17,737 nt of DNA. Source: Anaeromyxobacter_A sp035538735. GTDB lineage: Bacteria > Myxococcota > Myxococcia > Myxococcales > Anaeromyxobacteraceae. Position 1 is the first letter of the stretch, and each line of letters opens with the position of its first letter. The notes under the pieces were generated by a model, which was not told the origin of the DNA, did no database searches, and saw only the letters and a program-made list of their open reading frames with translations. This document shows positions 7,537 through 14,835 of this stretch, one piece after another. Position numbers and translations under genes: made by a program. The stretch lies in assembly GCA_035538735.1 (NCBI GenBank), contig DATLJU010000046.1, forward strand, positions 1 to 17,737, in the 5' to 3' direction.

Positions 7537-8454
7537 TCACCCGAGCGTCTCGAGGACCCTCTCCAGCTCAGGCGGGAGCGGGCTCTCGACGGTGATCCGT
7601 CCACCCTCCGGCCGCTCGAACCCCAGGACCGCCGCGTGCAGGAAGTGGCGCGTGAGGCCCAGCAGCGCGGCCGCGGAACCGCCGTAGAGGACGTCACCGG
7701 CGACCGGGTGCCCGAGCCAGGCGAGGTGCGCGCGGATCTGATGCATGACGCCGGTGACGATCTGCACCTCGAGCAGCGTGTGCTGCTCGAACGCGCGGCG
7801 CACCTCGTAGCGGGTCTCCGCGGGGCGCGGCGCGCCGGTCGTCTTGGGCGGGCGCTCGGGATCGGGCACCGGTACGACCCGCCCTCCGCGCGCGGCGAGC
7901 GGCACGGAGCAGACGCCCCCTGACGCCACCCTCCCCGCCGCGAGCGCCAGGTAACGCTTGTCGACCGTGCGCGCGGACAGCTGGGCGTGGAGCGCCTCCC
8001 ACGCCGCGCGGTCGCGCGCGAAGAGCACGCACCCGCTCGTCTCGACGTCGAGCCGCTGGACCGCGCCGCCGTCGCGCGGATCGGGCGAGGCGGCGGCGCA
8101 CTCGGGGTGGCGCGCCACCACCGCGCTGGCGAGCGTCCCCGTCTCTCCCTCCCGCAGCGGATGCGTGGCGACGCCCGCGGGCTTGTCCGCCACGAGCCAC
8201 CCCGGCCCCTCCGCGAGGACGCGCAACGGGAGCTTGGGGTCTGGATCGATCGGTCCCGACATCTCGATCTCGACCGCCACGGGTGCTCCCGGCTCCGCCG
8301 GATCGGAAGCGCGCGCCCGGCGCCCCCGCACGCGCACCTCCCCCAGGGCGAAGGCCCGCTTGACGGTGGCACGCCCGACGCCCAGGGCGTCGGCCAGGAC
8401 GCGGTCGAGGCGCCCCGTAGCGGTGAGCGGCAGCCGGAGCTCGCGGTGCGCCAT
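7537..8454 (-). CDS. RluA-family RNA pseudouridine synthase
   Basis: The start chosen is ATG at 8454, with GGGGAGG about 4 nt upstream, giving 305 residues; the frame stays open further upstream but without family similarity. Residues ~10-50 form an S4 RNA-binding domain (GRLDRVLADALGVGRATVKRAF). The catalytic domain follows: LVADKPAGVATHP at ~87-99, then QRLDVETSG at 133-141 with the catalytic Asp136. Towards the end, VTGVMHQIRAHLAWLGHPVAGDVLYG is the conserved RluA substrate-binding block. The enzyme isomerises uridine to pseudouridine in rRNA or tRNA. The sequence does not show which site; RluC/RluD-like 23S rRNA activity is one possibility. It is divergent from the fumarase-like gene and convergent with exbD. 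Confidence 0.92.
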   Translation of the reverse strand: MAHRELRLPLTATGRLDRVLADALGVGRATVKRAFALGEVRVRGRRARASDPAEPGAPVAVEIEMSGPIDPDPKLPLRVLAEGPGWLVADKPAGVATHPLREGETGTLASAVVARHPECAAASPDPRDGGAVQRLDVETSGCVLFARDRAAWEALHAQLSARTVDKRYLALAAGRVASGGVCSVPLAARGGRVVPVPDPERPPKTTGAPRPAETRYEVRRAFEQHTLLEVQIVTGVMHQIRAHLAWLGHPVAGDVLYGGSAAALLGLTRHFLHAAVLGFERPEGGRITVESPLPPELERVLETLG

Positions 8455-8498
8455 CGATCCTCCCCACGCGCGGCGAGATGAGCCCACGCGGCGGGCGT

Positions 8499-8528
8499 CC
8501 CATAGACCGCTCGCGCCCCGGCGGGCAA
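8499..8528 (-). promoter_or_regulatory. Possible promoter for the pseudouridine synthase gene
   Basis: On the minus strand TTGCCC (8528-8523) is separated by 18 nt from TATGGG (8504-8499), about 45 nt before the ATG. The -10 match is modest. Confidence 0.3.
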
Positions 8529-8596
8529 GGAAGACCAGCACGCGGGCCTGCCGCCGCGGCGCGTCGTGTGCAGTTTTTGGATCTGCGGGAGGGACG

Positions 8597-9181
8597 ATGG
8601 CGAAGATCGTCGCGCTGCCGCTGGACGGAGAGCAAGCGAGGGAGCTGCGGGTTCGCGACGAGGTGCTCGTCCGGGGGCGGCTCATCACCGGGCGGGCCGC
8701 GGCGCGGCGCCGGCTCCTCGAGCGCGACCACCCCGAGGTCCGGGCCTGGGCAGCGGGCACCCTCCTCTTCCATGGCGCGCCGATCGTCATTCGCGACGCC
8801 GCCGGCCGCTGGCGCGTGCGGGCGGCCGCGCCTGCGGCGTCGCTACGGGAGGAGCCGTACGCGGCCGAGCTCATGGCGCGCTACGGCCTGCGGGGCTTCG
8901 TCGGGAAGGGCGGCCTCGGCGTGCGGACGCTGGCCGCGCTGGCGCGGCACGGCGGCGTGTACCTGCACGCCGTGCCGGGGCCAGCGGTGGTGCTGGCGCG
9001 CTCGGTGCGTCGCGTCGAGGGAGTCCTGCTGGATGAGCTCGGGATGGCCGACGCCATCTGGTGCCTCGAGGTCGAGGATTTCCCGGCGGTGGTCACCATG
9101 GACGCGCACGGCCAGAGCCTGCACGCGCTGCGCGCCGAGCTCCCACGCCACGCCACCGATGGGAGCGCCCGCGCCTCCTGA
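8597..9181 (+). CDS. Fumarase class I beta-subunit-like protein (Fumarase_C fold), orphan and divergent
   Basis: The start chosen is ATG at 8597, with GGGAGGG just upstream, giving 194 residues. The protein resembles the beta region of class I fumarate/tartrate hydratases along most of its length. It opens LPLDGEQARELRVRDEVLVRGRLITGR, has FVGKGG at 101-106 and GGVYLHAVPGPAVVLAR at 119-135, and ends with IWCLEVEDFPAVVTMDAHG at 154-172. In the family a GPTTSGRM-type segment with substrate-binding Thr and Arg precedes the GKGG loop. Here that region (~74-90) reads RVRAAAPAASLREEPYA, so those residues are missing. The Asp and His of the family's TARDAAH motif are also changed (TGRAAAR). No alpha subunit, which carries the iron-sulfur site, is adjacent. 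It may be a regulatory or moonlighting paralogue, a subunit paired with a distant alpha gene, or inactive. Confidence 0.82.
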   Translation: MAKIVALPLDGEQARELRVRDEVLVRGRLITGRAAARRRLLERDHPEVRAWAAGTLLFHGAPIVIRDAAGRWRVRAAAPAASLREEPYAAELMARYGLRGFVGKGGLGVRTLAALARHGGVYLHAVPGPAVVLARSVRRVEGVLLDELGMADAIWCLEVEDFPAVVTMDAHGQSLHALRAELPRHATDGSARAS

Positions 9182-9215
9182 CGCGACCGCGCAGCGCACA
9201 CCGGACCGAACCGCG

Positions 9216-9839
9216 CTACTCGCCCTCCTCCTCGTCGCCGCCGCGCCGGCGCTTGCCGCCGCGCCGCGGAGGGGCCGGAGCGCGCGGTGGCCGCGTCAGC
9301 AACGGCATGTAGCCTTGGAAGAGGTGCGCGTCGACTTCGCGGGCCGACGCGCCGCGCGGGCCGACGCGCCGGGGCAGGCGCAACCACATGCGGATCTTGA
9401 CGATGCCCTCGCGGGCGAAAGGCGCGATGAGCTCCGGCGGCGCCACGGCCAGGTAGCGCGTCAGCAGCTCCCGGATGTGCCGGTCGTACCTTGGGCGCGG
9501 CAGGTGCGTGTGGCGGCGCGCCCGGTGGAGCGACCCGTCGAACCGGAGCGACGCGTGATACAGCTCGTGCAGGAGCGTGCCCACGCGCTCCTCGGCCGTC
9601 GAGGCCAGGAACCAGAGCGGGCGCAGCGTGATGACGTAGCGGATCTCGCGGCCGCGCACGCGGATGAAGCGCCTCTTCGTGCCCGACCGGGCCGGTCCGA
9701 GCTGGCCTGGGCGGATGGTGGCGCGCGAGGTGCCGCGCGCCTCGCCCGCCACCACCAGCACCCGCGAGGCCTCGACGTGCGCGAGCTCCGGCAGCCGCTC
9801 CGCGACGTCGCGGATGAGCCGCTTCACTGCGAGCGTCAT
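9216..9839 (-). CDS. HExxH metalloprotein, putative phage-type metallopeptidase family
   Basis: Using ATG at 9839 the product has 207 residues. HELYH at 91-95, within TAEERVGTLLHELYHAS, is a zinc-binding HExxH motif. It is followed by SLRFDG and a histidine-rich RARRHTHLPRP stretch that may give a third ligand. The N-terminal half (LPELAHVEASRVLVVAGEARGTSRATI) and the position of HExxH resemble the putative metallopeptidase families found in phages and bacterial chromosomes; I recall this only from family shape. The tail (~180-207) is basic and Arg/Pro-rich, then acidic (GGDEEEGE). There is no signal peptide, so it is probably cytoplasmic. The start is uncertain: no ribosome-binding site precedes this ATG, and in-frame GTG at 9857 and TTG at 9893 are alternatives. 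Substrate unknown. Confidence 0.72.
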   Translation of the reverse strand: MTLAVKRLIRDVAERLPELAHVEASRVLVVAGEARGTSRATIRPGQLGPARSGTKRRFIRVRGREIRYVITLRPLWFLASTAEERVGTLLHELYHASLRFDGSLHRARRHTHLPRPRYDRHIRELLTRYLAVAPPELIAPFAREGIVKIRMWLRLPRRVGPRGASAREVDAHLFQGYMPLLTRPPRAPAPPRRGGKRRRGGDEEEGE

Positions 9840-9917
9840 GTTGGGGCGCGGCGCCACGGAGGCACCGTTATCGCCCCCGCGCTCCGGGCACAAGCGCGCC
9901 GCGCGCGGGGGTCCGCT

Positions 9918-9945
9918 TTACGGGTCGCGCGCGGGCCGCTAGCAT
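9918..9945 (+). promoter_or_regulatory. Possible promoter giving a leaderless transcript
   Basis: TTTACG (9918-9923), a 16-nt spacer and TAGCAT (9940-9945) end only six nt before the ATG at 9952, which has no ribosome-binding site. Transcription would start at or very near the start codon. Confidence 0.4.
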
Positions 9946-9951
9946 GACCCG

Positions 9952-10221
9952 ATGCTGGTCGCCCTCGGCGCCGCCCTCGCGATCCTCGCCCTCGTCGGCG
10001 CGGTCGTGATCGGAGAACGGCGCGCCCGGCGCGCGCTCGATCCCGAGCTGCGCGCGCTACGGGCCCGCGTCCGCGAGCTGTCGGCGCGTCTCGCCTCCAT
10101 GGAGCGGAGCGCGGCGGGCACCGGGCGCGTCGGAGGCGCCGAGCCGGTGCCCCGGCGCGCGTCGCGCGGCGACGACGATCAAGAGCCGCAGCCGACGCCC
10201 GGATCGCGCACGGTTCATTGA
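9952..10221 (+). CDS. Small membrane-anchored coiled-coil protein, unknown function
   Basis: This predicted 89-residue protein has one hydrophobic segment at residues 1-20 (MLVALGAALAILALVGAVVI). An Arg/Leu/Glu-rich stretch at ~22-52 (ALDPELRALRARVRELSARLASMER) with regular leucine spacing follows, and it would form a short coiled coil. The C-terminal ~35 residues are polar and probably disordered. It would be an inner-membrane protein with a short helical cytoplasmic or periplasmic part. There is no ribosome-binding site, but a -10-like TAGCAT lies six nt before the ATG, which suits a leaderless transcript. It is divergent from the HExxH gene and convergent with the YhbY gene. I recognise no family. 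The frame could be spurious in such GC-rich DNA, but the membrane-plus-heptad pattern argues that it is real. Confidence 0.55.
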   Translation: MLVALGAALAILALVGAVVIGERRARRALDPELRALRARVRELSARLASMERSAAGTGRVGGAEPVPRRASRGDDDQEPQPTPGSRTVH

Positions 10222-10287
10222 CGGCGCCGAAGGTCTCCCGGCGTCAGCGAGTCCCGGCTTCCGCGTCGATGGGTGCAGCCCAGCGAG

Positions 10288-10686
10288 CTATCGCCGGCCC
10301 GCCCGCTTGCGCGGACGAGGAGCGGGCTTCGGCGAGGCCGGACGTGCTCCGGCTTCCGGCTCGAACCTCGGCTTCTTCGGGTGCTTCTTGTAGACGAGCA
10401 GCGTGCGCCCCAGGATCTGCGCGAGCTGCGCCTGCGTGGCGACGGCGAGCCGTTCGGCGGCCTCGAAGCGATCCTCCGGGCTCTCGGTCCCGACCTTCAC
10501 CTTCACGAGCTCGTGATCGAGGAGCGCCTGCTCGAGCTGGCGGACGACGGCGTCGGTGGCGCCCTCCTTGCCCACCTGCACCACCGGGGCGAGGTGATGG
10601 CCGGCGGCGCGCAGCGCGCGACGGAGGGGGCCGCTCGGCATGAGCGACTTCTTCTTCGGATTGGTCGGTGCGGGCACGGTGGTCAC
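10288..10686 (-). CDS. yhbY: YhbY/CRM-domain RNA-binding protein (ribosome assembly)
   Basis: This 132-residue product contains a complete CRS1-YhbY domain at ~18-103. LRRALRAAGHHLAPVVQVGKEG carries the RNA-binding GxxG loop (GKEG at 39-42). LLDHELVKVKV and LAQILGRTLLVYKK follow, all hallmarks of the family. YhbY proteins bind precursors of the large ribosomal subunit. Compared with the ~97-residue E. coli protein, this one has a ~15-residue N-terminal extension and a basic Pro/Arg/Lys tail (~104-132), which could add RNA affinity. The GTG start overlaps the stop of the upstream J-domain gene (GTGA), so translation is probably coupled. ATG at 10641 (residue 16) is an alternative start that would match the usual family N-terminus. 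Confidence 0.9.
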   Translation of the reverse strand: MTTVPAPTNPKKKSLMPSGPLRRALRAAGHHLAPVVQVGKEGATDAVVRQLEQALLDHELVKVKVGTESPEDRFEAAERLAVATQAQLAQILGRTLLVYKKHPKKPRFEPEAGARPASPKPAPRPRKRAGRR

Positions 10687-12497
10687 TTTCTCAGGTACTT
10701 GAGCTCGCGGGTGAGCTCGGCGTGCTCAGGGTCGAGCGCGAGTCCCCGCTTGAGGCGCTTCTCGGCGAGCGCGAGGTCTCCCACGATCTTCGCCATCTGT
10801 CCGAGGAACAGATGGGCCGCCATGCAGCGCGGCACCTTCTCGAGCGCCGCCTCCATGACGGCGGCGCTGGCGGCGTGCTGCCGCTTGCGATCCGTGGCGG
10901 TGAGGGACTCGACCCACGCCGCCCAGACGCCGAACTCGGGCTCGTCGGCGTTGAGCTTCACCGCCCCGGCGAGCGCCTCGCGGGCGGCGTCGTACTGGCG
11001 GGCCTTGACGAGCAGGGTGGCGCGCCGGAACAGCTCCTCGGCCTCGAAGATGGCCGAGGCGTCCACCTCGGCGTCGCCGCCGGAGGCGAGCTTCTGGAGA
11101 TACTCGGCCCGCCGCGCCTCATCGGACAGGACGCCCCACGCCTCGCCCAGCCGCGCGAAGATGTCGGCGCGCAGCCGCTTCACCGCTTCCGGCTCTCCCT
11201 GGGCGCCGGCGTCCGGGTGATAGAGGCGCGCCAGCTGGAAGTAGGCGGTCTTCACCTGGGCCGCCGGCGCGTCGCGCTTCACGCCGAGCGCCTCGAAGTG
11301 ATCCGCCTTCACGATCCGATCGTGCAGCACCCGCAGCGCCGCCTCATCCACGGCGGGCTTCGGCGCAGCCGGCGCCGGCGGCTTCACGGAGGAGAGGGGC
11401 GGTGAGCTCGCCGTGCCGCCCCCTCTCCCTGCCGGCGGCAGCGCCTTCGGCGCCTCCGCTCGCTGACGCGAGCGGCCGCCGGCTTCGCCGACTTCTGGGT
11501 CGGGGGCTCCGCCCCCGACACCCCCGTCTGGTCGCGGAGAGGGTCGAGCACTCGAGGACGCCGCCTGCGGTGCCGAGGATGTCGTCTCCCTCGCCACGCC
11601 GCCAGGCGGGGAGAGGGCCGGGGAGAGGGGCCGTGCGCTCTGCGGGGAGAGGGGCGGTGCGCTCTTGGTGACGCTCCCGAAACTGAGCAACTCGGTCTCG
11701 GCGAGGAGGAGCGCCACGCGGAGCAGCACCTCCCCGTCGGCCGGATGCGCCACCGCGAGTTGGGCGGGGCTCGCGCCCCCGTCGAAGAGCGCGACCGTGC
11801 GCGCCTCGAGCGCGGTGAGCTTCAGCTCCCCGAGCTCGATCCGGCCGCCCGCGCGCGAGGCGATCCGCTCGACCCGTGGGCCGAGGAGCTTGCGCACCGC
11901 GAGCCCGTCGAGCCGGCGGACGGCCTCGCAGAGAAGGCCCCATCGGGCGCCGATCGGGAAGGACGAGGGAGGCGGCGGCACGCCGGGGGTGAACCGCGCG
12001 GTCCCTTTCTCGCACCCGAGGGCGCGCGCCACGACCGCCGCGCCGTGCTCCTGGATCGCGCGGAAGCTCTCGGCCGGGTTCATGAGCCGCCGGCTCGCCA
12101 GCGCCGTCACGAGATCTCCGCCCGCCTCCGCGCGCGCCCGCTCCCCCTCGGCGCGCGCCTCCTCGGAGATCACGCCCCTCGCCACCAGGTACTTCCCGAG
12201 GTCGTCCTCGGGGGCGTCCGACGACGCGTGCTCCACGCCGCCGCGCTTGAAGTGCAGCGTGAACCGCCCGCGCTCCGTCTCGAGCTCGAGCCGGCCCTGC
12301 GCCTGGGCCGCTGCGGCGAGGTAGTAGAGGTGAAGCGCGCGGTTCTCCGCGAGCGACCCTTCCCAGGCCAGGCCGGCGGCGAGTCCGGCCGCGGCGGACA
12401 CCTCGCGAGCGGCGAGGCCGTGGCTCGCGCCCGGAGCGCCCGGCTGCCTCACCCGCTCCAGCCTCGGGGGGCCGTCCTGTTCTGATTCCGCGGTCAC
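10683..12497 (-). CDS. DUF4388 / J-domain / TPR fusion protein
   Basis: This 604-residue protein starts at GTG 12497. Residues ~45-165 match DUF4388, a PatA-type N-terminal domain common in myxobacterial signalling and motility proteins (LHLYYLAAAAQAQGRLELETERGRFTLHFKRGGVEHA). Residues ~180-275 form a second helical region. A low-complexity linker (~276-385) is encoded by palindromic repeats. The J domain is at ~397-468, with the HPD motif at 427-429 (LARLYHPD) that stimulates DnaK-type ATPases. TPR-like helices fill ~485-604 (EAEELFRRATLLVKARQYDAAREAL, HLFLGQMAKIVGDLALAEKRLKRGLALDPEHAEL). It probably brings a DnaK chaperone to partners bound by the DUF4388 or TPR parts. There is no signal peptide or membrane segment, so it is cytoplasmic. 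No ribosome-binding site precedes the GTG, but a -10-like TAGCCT six nt upstream suggests a leaderless transcript. It overlaps yhbY by 4 nt. Confidence 0.88.
   Translation of the reverse strand: MTAESEQDGPPRLERVRQPGAPGASHGLAAREVSAAAGLAAGLAWEGSLAENRALHLYYLAAAAQAQGRLELETERGRFTLHFKRGGVEHASSDAPEDDLGKYLVARGVISEEARAEGERARAEAGGDLVTALASRRLMNPAESFRAIQEHGAAVVARALGCEKGTARFTPGVPPPPSSFPIGARWGLLCEAVRRLDGLAVRKLLGPRVERIASRAGGRIELGELKLTALEARTVALFDGGASPAQLAVAHPADGEVLLRVALLLAETELLSFGSVTKSAPPLSPQSARPLSPALSPPGGVARETTSSAPQAASSSARPSPRPDGGVGGGAPDPEVGEAGGRSRQRAEAPKALPPAGRGGGTASSPPLSSVKPPAPAAPKPAVDEAALRVLHDRIVKADHFEALGVKRDAPAAQVKTAYFQLARLYHPDAGAQGEPEAVKRLRADIFARLGEAWGVLSDEARRAEYLQKLASGGDAEVDASAIFEAEELFRRATLLVKARQYDAAREALAGAVKLNADEPEFGVWAAWVESLTATDRKRQHAASAAVMEAALEKVPRCMAAHLFLGQMAKIVGDLALAEKRLKRGLALDPEHAELTRELKYLRK
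11391..11664 (-). repeat. Cluster of palindromic repeats inside the J-domain gene
   Basis: Several structures lie end to end. A ~12-bp stem with one bulge, GGAGAGGGGCGG (11391-11402) / 11416-11428, comes first. A three-way junction follows: outer stem 11431-11439 / 11475-11483 and inner hairpins 11441-11445 / 11449-11453 and 11457-11463 / 11468-11474. Next is a perfect 9-bp hairpin, 11499-11507 / 11511-11519. Last is a 22-bp direct repeat at 11619-11640 and 11643-11664 with one mismatch and 24-bp period. The cluster is in frame and encodes the Pro/Ser/Gly/Ala-rich linker, including SAPPLSPQSARPLSPALSPP. Confidence 0.85.
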
Positions 12498-12503
12498 GGC
12501 CCG

Positions 12504-12509
12504 AGGCTA
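12504..12509 (-). promoter_or_regulatory. Possible -10 element for a leaderless J-domain transcript
   Basis: TAGCCT on the minus strand ends six nt before the GTG start, the same geometry as TAGCAT before the ATG at 9952. No clear -35 is seen, since the expected position falls inside the 26-bp hairpin repeat. Confidence 0.3.
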
Positions 12510-12513
12510 CCAC

Positions 12514-12539
12514 GGCGGGGGACGAGCCCCCGCCCTACG
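12514..12539 (-). repeat. 26-bp hairpin repeat, copy 2
   Basis: Exact reverse complement of the repeat at 7506-7531, with an 8-bp stem and 5-nt loop. It lies 16 bp upstream of the J-domain start codon and 11 bp from the multi-hairpin repeat at 12551-12648. Confidence 0.85.
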
Positions 12540-12550
12540 GCGCCGGGTTC

Positions 12551-12648
12551 TCCGTTCGTCCTGAGCCCTTCGACTTCGGCCGCCTTGCGGCCTCCGCTCA
12601 GGACAGGCTCCGCCGCGCTTTGCGCGGCGTAGTCGAAGGACGAACGGA
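12551..12648 (-). repeat. Dispersed multi-hairpin repeat, copy B, with terminal inverted repeats
   Basis: The 98-bp element is bounded by the perfect 11-bp inverted repeat TCCGTTCGTCC (12551-12561) / GGACGAACGGA (12638-12648). Inside are hairpins GGCCGC / GCGGCC (12578-12583 / 12587-12592) and CGCCGCGC / GCGCGGCG (12611-12618 / 12622-12629). Read on the minus strand it aligns along its length with copy A at 6373-6464. No transposase is present; the element fills most of the 172-bp gap between the mutase and J-domain genes. Confidence 0.87.
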
Positions 12649-12669
12649 GTGTCACCCGCGTCCCGCCGC

Positions 12670-14313
<1,644 letters not shown>

Positions 14314-14322
14314 GTTCTCTCG

Positions 14323-14835
14323 TCACTCGACGACGGCCAGCTTGGCGCCGCCCTCGACGGCTTGCCCCTCGACTGCGGAGAGCTCCACCAGCTTCCCGCT
14401 CTTGGGGCTCTTGAGCTCGTTCTCCATCTTCATCGCCTCGACCACGACGAGGCCCTGCCCTGCCCGCACCTCGTCCCCTACCTTGGCCAGCACCTTCACC
14501 ACCTTGCCCGCCATGGGCGAGGCGAGGATCTGCTTCCCCTCGACCGTGAAGCCGCCGGCGGCGCGACGCATGCGGAGCCGCCGCTCGTCGAGGAGCTCGA
14601 CAGGATACGCGTCCCCGCGAACCCACACCTTGACCGCGGGGCCGATCTCGTCGAGCTCCGCCGAGTGGCTCTCGGTGCCGACGAGCAGGCTCATCGTTCC
14701 CTGGTCCTGTCGCAACGCGTCGACGCGGTACGTCTGCCCGCGGACGCGGACCCGGTAGAGGCCCGGCCCTTCCGGCTCGACGTCGATCGTCTCCTCGCGC
14801 TGGCCGCCGTCGAGGAGCGCCACGTAGGTGCTCAT
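14323..14835 (-). CDS. Biotin carboxyl carrier protein (biotinyl/lipoyl domain)
   Basis: This is a 170-residue protein. Residues ~100-170 form a biotinyl domain: ASPMAGKVVKVLAKVGDEVRAGQ, then VVEAMKMENEL, where Lys136 in AMKM is the biotin attachment site. The first ~95 residues (YRVRVRGQTYRVDAL...LLVGTESHSAEL...VWVRGDAYPVELLDERR) resemble the linker domain found between the biotin carboxylase and carrier parts of propionyl-CoA carboxylase alpha chains. It therefore looks like the C-terminal half of such an alpha chain as a separate protein. It carries CO2 from the carboxylase to a carboxyltransferase. Its ATG overlaps the stop of the upstream carboxylase gene (ATGA), so the two are probably made in equal amounts. 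Confidence 0.93.
   Translation of the reverse strand: MSTYVALLDGGQREETIDVEPEGPGLYRVRVRGQTYRVDALRQDQGTMSLLVGTESHSAELDEIGPAVKVWVRGDAYPVELLDERRLRMRRAAGGFTVEGKQILASPMAGKVVKVLAKVGDEVRAGQGLVVVEAMKMENELKSPKSGKLVELSAVEGQAVEGGAKLAVVE

Noticed and set aside
8455..8874. N-terminal extension of the pseudouridine synthase frame upstream of 8454
   Set aside because: The extension overlaps the divergent fumarase-like gene, has no family similarity, and the ATG at 8454 has a good ribosome-binding site and the expected N-terminus.
10222..10260. Possible terminator hairpin between the small membrane protein and yhbY
   Set aside because: The stem is only about five uninterrupted pairs with no T-run.
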